Source: Caulobacteraceae bacterium (lineage in GTDB: Bacteria; Pseudomonadota; Alphaproteobacteria; Caulobacterales; Caulobacteraceae). Taken from it: 35,671 nt of DNA. The stretch's first letter is position 1. Every line of letters starts with the position of its first letter. The stretch lies in the NCBI GenBank assembly GCA_019748095.1, contig JAIEQA010000144.1:1-35671 (forward strand). The letters run 5' to 3'. Below, piece by piece: positions 33,701-35,671 of this stretch. The position numbers and the translations under genes were made by a program. The notes under the pieces are model-generated. The model saw only the letters and a list, made by a program, of their open reading frames with translations, searched no databases and was not told where the DNA came from.

Positions 33701-33891
33701 ATATCAATCGCCCGGTCCAGGCTGGCCCGGATGCCGGTGACGATGATCTCGTCCACCGCCGTGGCCGCGCCCGGATCCTGGGCCGCAGGCGCAGTCTGCG
33801 CCGCCGCCAGACCGGGCAGGGCCAGTCCGGTCAGCAAGGCCAGCGCGGAGCTCGAGCGCCCAAGCGCCGTCAAAAACGACATTCCCCTCAT
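30745..33891 (-). CDS. TonB-dependent receptor, probably for xylo-oligosaccharides
   Basis: Full-length outer-membrane receptor of 1048 residues. Signal peptide about 1-31 (ending LAAAQ), then DEIIVTGIRASLDRAIDIKR, AISAEDIGKFPDTNLAESLQ, VTVRGFGGGFNLVTLNGRQL, SLLEVYKTGRSAIPSGGIGA (plug), and a long beta-barrel ending ARMRF with the terminal phenylalanine expected for barrel assembly. It belongs to the Xanthomonas/Caulobacter receptor type. An unusual CLTC pair occurs near residue 555, probably in an outer loop. The ATG at 33891 follows GGAGGGAAAC; an ATG at 33882 is also possible. A TGATAGCGCTACC operator and a LacI gene lie upstream, so the cargo is inferred to be xylose-containing. Confidence 0.95.
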   Translation of the reverse strand: MRGMSFLTALGRSSSALALLTGLALPGLAAAQTAPAAQDPGAATAVDEIIVTGIRASLDRAIDIKRNSSGVVDAISAEDIGKFPDTNLAESLQRVTGVSINRVNGEGSEVTVRGFGGGFNLVTLNGRQLPTANVVAVGGDQNVDFATATSRSFDFSNIASEAVSLLEVYKTGRSAIPSGGIGATINVVTRQPLDNREPGWNGSFGVKAVHDSSVDRGDAITPETSGIVSWRDEDGTFGVQLFGSYQSRDSAAASATSNAWNIRRRDVFLDPANGFVNAQTQVTGRPGTNTLVAVPNDSRYHFSESERERINGQAVVQWAPSDTLVLTADVLYAENRTSEERADQTNWFNRPFGQVRFDDNAAVASTVFLQETINGVKDTGFEQQYRATKDTLESFGLNARWQLTDNFSVVVDGHMSTAESLPDSSNGASSTLISMGAPVIAAHSVDFSGDIPVQRITINDALRGNNNGRLDLGDIGTQVARTNASQQRQEVSEIRVDASYDFGGGARFDFGAEYIDSEMTSQRTQTQQTLGDWGISNPGDVNRFAAGLLEEFCLTCRFDSFNTGATGASLVGFRGNAVDLYNALSPVYAADGRPFNSVADPGNRVAISGQDFNVVQEQTTAIYGQLTWEGAVGTMPINMVAGLRYEQTDVLSTSLIAVPSEIRWTSDNDFTRIVGSQVQPVNGEGDYDNILPSFDFAIEPMEDVKVRASWSRTLARPDYGNLFAASSVNGPPRPTAIGGVATGNSGNPSLLPLLSDNIDFSAEWYFAPSSYVSVGFFDKRVRNFVGQGQVTRSLFDLRDPSSGAAGSRSGTARTQLTTLGADISDVNLFTYTALLIQNSGNVAAATTQFQAQRTGPNGSLNQAFVDQVLAAVDITANAQDPLFQFAVATPVNNREANINGFEIAGQYFYGDSGIGIAASYTVVNGDVDIDVGADPSIDQFALLGLSDSANVTLIYDNYGVSARLAYNWRDTFLVETNRGGNDRNPVFAEPFGTLDVNISYDLTESVALSFEGINLTSESVRTYGRDESNIWFAQELKPRYLLGARMRF

Positions 33892-33962
33892 GTTTCCCTC
33901 CGCGTCAGCTGAGCCGACGTCATTGTTTTATCGGGCGACCGAAGAGCCGCTCCGAGGGTAGG

Positions 33963-33988
33963 CTCTCAGCGTTGTCCTACGCTGTCAA
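33963..33988 (-). promoter_or_regulatory. Putative receptor promoter
   Basis: Minus-strand TTGACAG (33988-33982) lies 11 bases before GCTGAGAG (33970-33963), similar to the Caulobacter housekeeping spacing (10-14). The operator at 33995-34007 is immediately upstream of the -35. The -10 match is modest. Confidence 0.35.
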
Positions 33989-33994
33989 TGGCAA

Positions 33995-34007
33995 TGATAG
34001 CGCTACC
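33995..34007. promoter_or_regulatory. XylR-type operator between receptor and LacI gene
   Basis: TGATAGCGCTACC, identical to the site before the GH3 beta-xylosidase gene. It serves the divergent pair of receptor (minus) and LacI gene (plus), so autoregulation is likely. A GCAATTGC palindrome (34008-34015) directly follows. Confidence 0.8.
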
Positions 34008-34111
34008 GCAATTGCAAATCGTGATGTGGCCGCCGTAGAAGCAGGTTTCACCGGGCCGCCGGAGCCGGACCGCCCGGCACATGGCTCCCGACGGTTCAGG
34101 AAAGCGCATCT

Positions 34112-35167
34112 GTGACAAGAGGTCTGCGACGCACCACCATGGTGGACGTCAGCCGTCACGCGGGCGTCTCGATGAAGACCGTCTCGCGGGTCCTGAACGA
34201 CGAACCCAATGTGACCGACGAGGTCCGCCGCCGGGTTCGTGCCTCGGCGGAGGCGCTCAACTACCACCCGAACGTCCTGGCCCAGGCCCTGGTCCGGCGC
34301 CGGTCGCACCTGATCGGCCTGGTCTATGAAAATCCCTCGCCCAGCTATGTGGTGGAGCTCCAGATGGGCGTGCTCGAGCGCCTGCGCACCGAGCGCTACC
34401 GGCTCGTGGTCATCCCCGTCTCGTCGGTGTCCGAACACGAGGCCGAAGTCGTCGGCTGGCTCCGGTCTGCGGCCCTCGACGGCGTCGTCCTGGCTCCCCC
34501 CGCCTCGGACAATCTGCGCATCCTGGCCGATCTGACCGCCGCCGGAATCCGGTTCGCCCGGATCGCCCCCACTCACGACATCGACCTGGGCCCCGGCAAT
34601 CTGCTGGATGATGTCATCGCCGCCCGCGAGGTGGCCGCGCATCTGCTGGACCTGGGGCACAGGGACATCGCCGTCATTCTCGGCGACCCGACCCATGCCT
34701 CGACCGCCATGCGCCTGCAGGGGTATCAGCAGGCCTTCTCCGCAGCCGGAGTGACACTGCGGACCGACCTCATCGAACAGGGCCTGTTCACCCGGCCCAG
34801 CGGCCATGCGGCGGCGCTACGCCTGCTGGCCCGGACGCACCGGCCGACCGCCATTCTGGCCCAGAACGACGACATGGCCGTCGGAGCCCTCATGGCGGCG
34901 CGCGAACGGGGCCTTGACGTCCCTGCCGACCTGTCGATCGCCGGCTTCGATGATTCCGAAGTCTCCCGGATCGCCTGGCCGTCGATCACCACGGTCCGCC
35001 AGCCGGTGTTCGAGATGGCGGTGTCCGCCGCCGACATGGTGCTGGCCCAGCTTGAGGGCGAACCCGTCCGCGCCCGCCAGGATCACCCCCACCAGTTGAT
35101 CATTCGGGAATCGACCGGCCCGGTGCCTGCGGAGCCCCGGGCGCGCGCGGTCACAGGGGCCGCCTGA
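34112..35167 (+). CDS. xylR: LacI-family repressor, XylR candidate
   Basis: DNA-binding regulator of 351 residues. The helix-turn-helix is at about 10-30 (VDVSRHAGVSMKTVSRVLN), followed by the hinge (NYHPNVLAQALVRRRSHLIG) and a periplasmic-binding-protein-like sensor (LVYENPSPSYVVELQMGVL, LDGVVLAPP, IAVILGDPTHASTAMRLQGY, AILAQNDDMAVGALMAARE, LSIAGFDDSEVSRIAWPSIT). The start is a GTG at 34112 with AGGAAA upstream. Control of the TGATAGCGCTACC sites is inferred because one lies in its own divergent promoter region and the sequence resembles the Caulobacter XylR operator. D-xylose would be the inducer. The last 17 bases overlap the end of the convergent transporter gene. Confidence 0.85.
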   Translation: MTRGLRRTTMVDVSRHAGVSMKTVSRVLNDEPNVTDEVRRRVRASAEALNYHPNVLAQALVRRRSHLIGLVYENPSPSYVVELQMGVLERLRTERYRLVVIPVSSVSEHEAEVVGWLRSAALDGVVLAPPASDNLRILADLTAAGIRFARIAPTHDIDLGPGNLLDDVIAAREVAAHLLDLGHRDIAVILGDPTHASTAMRLQGYQQAFSAAGVTLRTDLIEQGLFTRPSGHAAALRLLARTHRPTAILAQNDDMAVGALMAARERGLDVPADLSIAGFDDSEVSRIAWPSITTVRQPVFEMAVSAADMVLAQLEGEPVRARQDHPHQLIIRESTGPVPAEPRARAVTGAA

Positions 35168-35671
35168 TCCCCTGCACCAGAAGGCCGCCGCCCACCGCCA
35201 GAACCGCAGCCAGGGCGAACATGCCCGGAAGGTTCCACCCCTGTGCCCCCAGCAGCAGGATCCCCGCGAGGGGAGCCACCACCTGGGGCAGGGTCACGGC
35301 GATGTTCATGACCCCCAGGTCGCGCCCGATTCGGGCTCGCACCGGCAGGACCTGGGCGATCAGGGCCTGATCCGTGGTCGAGAAGATCCCCACCCCGACG
35401 CCATAGATCACCTGACCGACGAGGGGTCCGGGCCAGGCGGGAAAGACGGCCAGCACCGCGCCGCCGGCGGCGATGAACAGGGCCCCCGCGGTCACGAAGC
35501 CCTTGCGCCCGCCCAGACGGTCCGAGGCCAGTCCCGCAGCGAATCCCGAGACCAGCGCCGCTGTCGTCGAGGTCGCGATCAACAGGCCGAGGACAGCCTC
35601 GATCCTCAGGCCAGGCAGTCGGGCGGCCACATCGCTGTGGGTCTGAAGATAGAACAGCAGATACAGGATAT
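35151..35671 (-). CDS. MFS transporter, C-terminal part (N-terminus outside window)
   Basis: Last 173 or so codons of an inner-membrane transporter, entering from the right edge in frame (LYLLFYLQTHSDVAA and onward). About five hydrophobic helices are visible. ATSTTAALVSGFAAGLASDR followed by LGGRKGF is the major-facilitator loop motif, and RARIGRDLGVMNIAVTLPQV is a segment common in this superfamily. A GTG at 35630 lies inside the protein and is not the true start, because the hydrophobic frame continues upstream to the edge. Substrate unknown; the XylR-like neighbour suggests a sugar. Its end overlaps the end of the LacI gene by 17 bp. Confidence 0.85.
   Translation of the reverse strand, partial: ILYLLFYLQTHSDVAARLPGLRIEAVLGLLIATSTTAALVSGFAAGLASDRLGGRKGFVTAGALFIAAGGAVLAVFPAWPGPLVGQVIYGVGVGIFSTTDQALIAQVLPVRARIGRDLGVMNIAVTLPQVVAPLAGILLLGAQGWNLPGMFALAAVLAVGGGLLVQGIRRPL

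Noticed and set aside
31240..33912. Plus-strand open frame of about 890 codons
   Set aside because: Antisense to the second TonB receptor. Its translation has low complexity with no recognisable domain.
1..35671. tRNA, rRNA, CRISPR array, riboswitch or phage genes
   Set aside because: No cloverleaf, no regularly spaced repeats and no integrase or phage proteins were recognised. The gaps are too short and are explained by promoters and hairpins.

Overview
The window is GC-rich and almost completely coding. It looks like a carbohydrate-use island from an alphaproteobacterium of the Caulobacteraceae; Caulobacter or Brevundimonas would fit. The reasons are large TonB-dependent receptors of the Xanthomonas/Caulobacter type, a D-xylose (Weimberg) pathway whose dehydrogenase closely resembles Caulobacter XylB, LacI-type operators with a TAGCGCTA core, and a receptor-linked flavin-dependent halogenase. 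The taxonomic call comes from remembered family resemblance, not from a search.

Region 1 (1-12654) is a maltodextrin/starch locus. A TonB-dependent receptor, cut by the left edge, diverges from a periplasmic GH13 alpha-amylase followed by a GH13_23-like alpha-glucosidase. A 194-bp nested inverted repeat separates these from a convergent LacI regulator. That regulator diverges from an operon of GH97 alpha-glucosidase, SLC45/GPH-type disaccharide transporter and GH15 glucoamylase. TGCAAA/TTTGC repeats occur in both divergent promoter regions and are the likely operators. The expected flow is receptor uptake, periplasmic hydrolysis, then inner-membrane import.

Region 2 (12659-24655) is a D-xylose locus. 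The minus-strand operon xylX-xylB-transporter-xylA-xylC-aldose epimerase, together with plus-strand gntR-xylD, supplies every enzyme from D-xylose to 2-oxoglutarate. A Tat-exported GH3 enzyme, probably a beta-xylosidase, lies between them. The glucoamylase and epimerase genes converge with only 4 bp between their stop codons.

Region 3 (24660-35671) holds a GH3 beta-glucosidase lipoprotein. It is followed by a minus-strand set: TonB-dependent receptor, then SapC-like protein, JmjC/cupin-8 oxygenase and tryptophan-halogenase-like flavoenzyme. A LacI regulator, the XylR candidate, diverges from the receptor. A partial MFS transporter closes the window.

The 13-bp sequence TGATAGCGCTACC occurs identically in front of xylX, the GH3 beta-xylosidase, and between the second receptor and its LacI gene. 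This links uptake, hydrolysis and catabolism into one xylose regulon. The least understood part is the SapC/JmjC/halogenase set attached to the receptor. No tRNA, rRNA, CRISPR array, transposase or phage gene was seen, and no gene-free stretch exceeds 300 bases.
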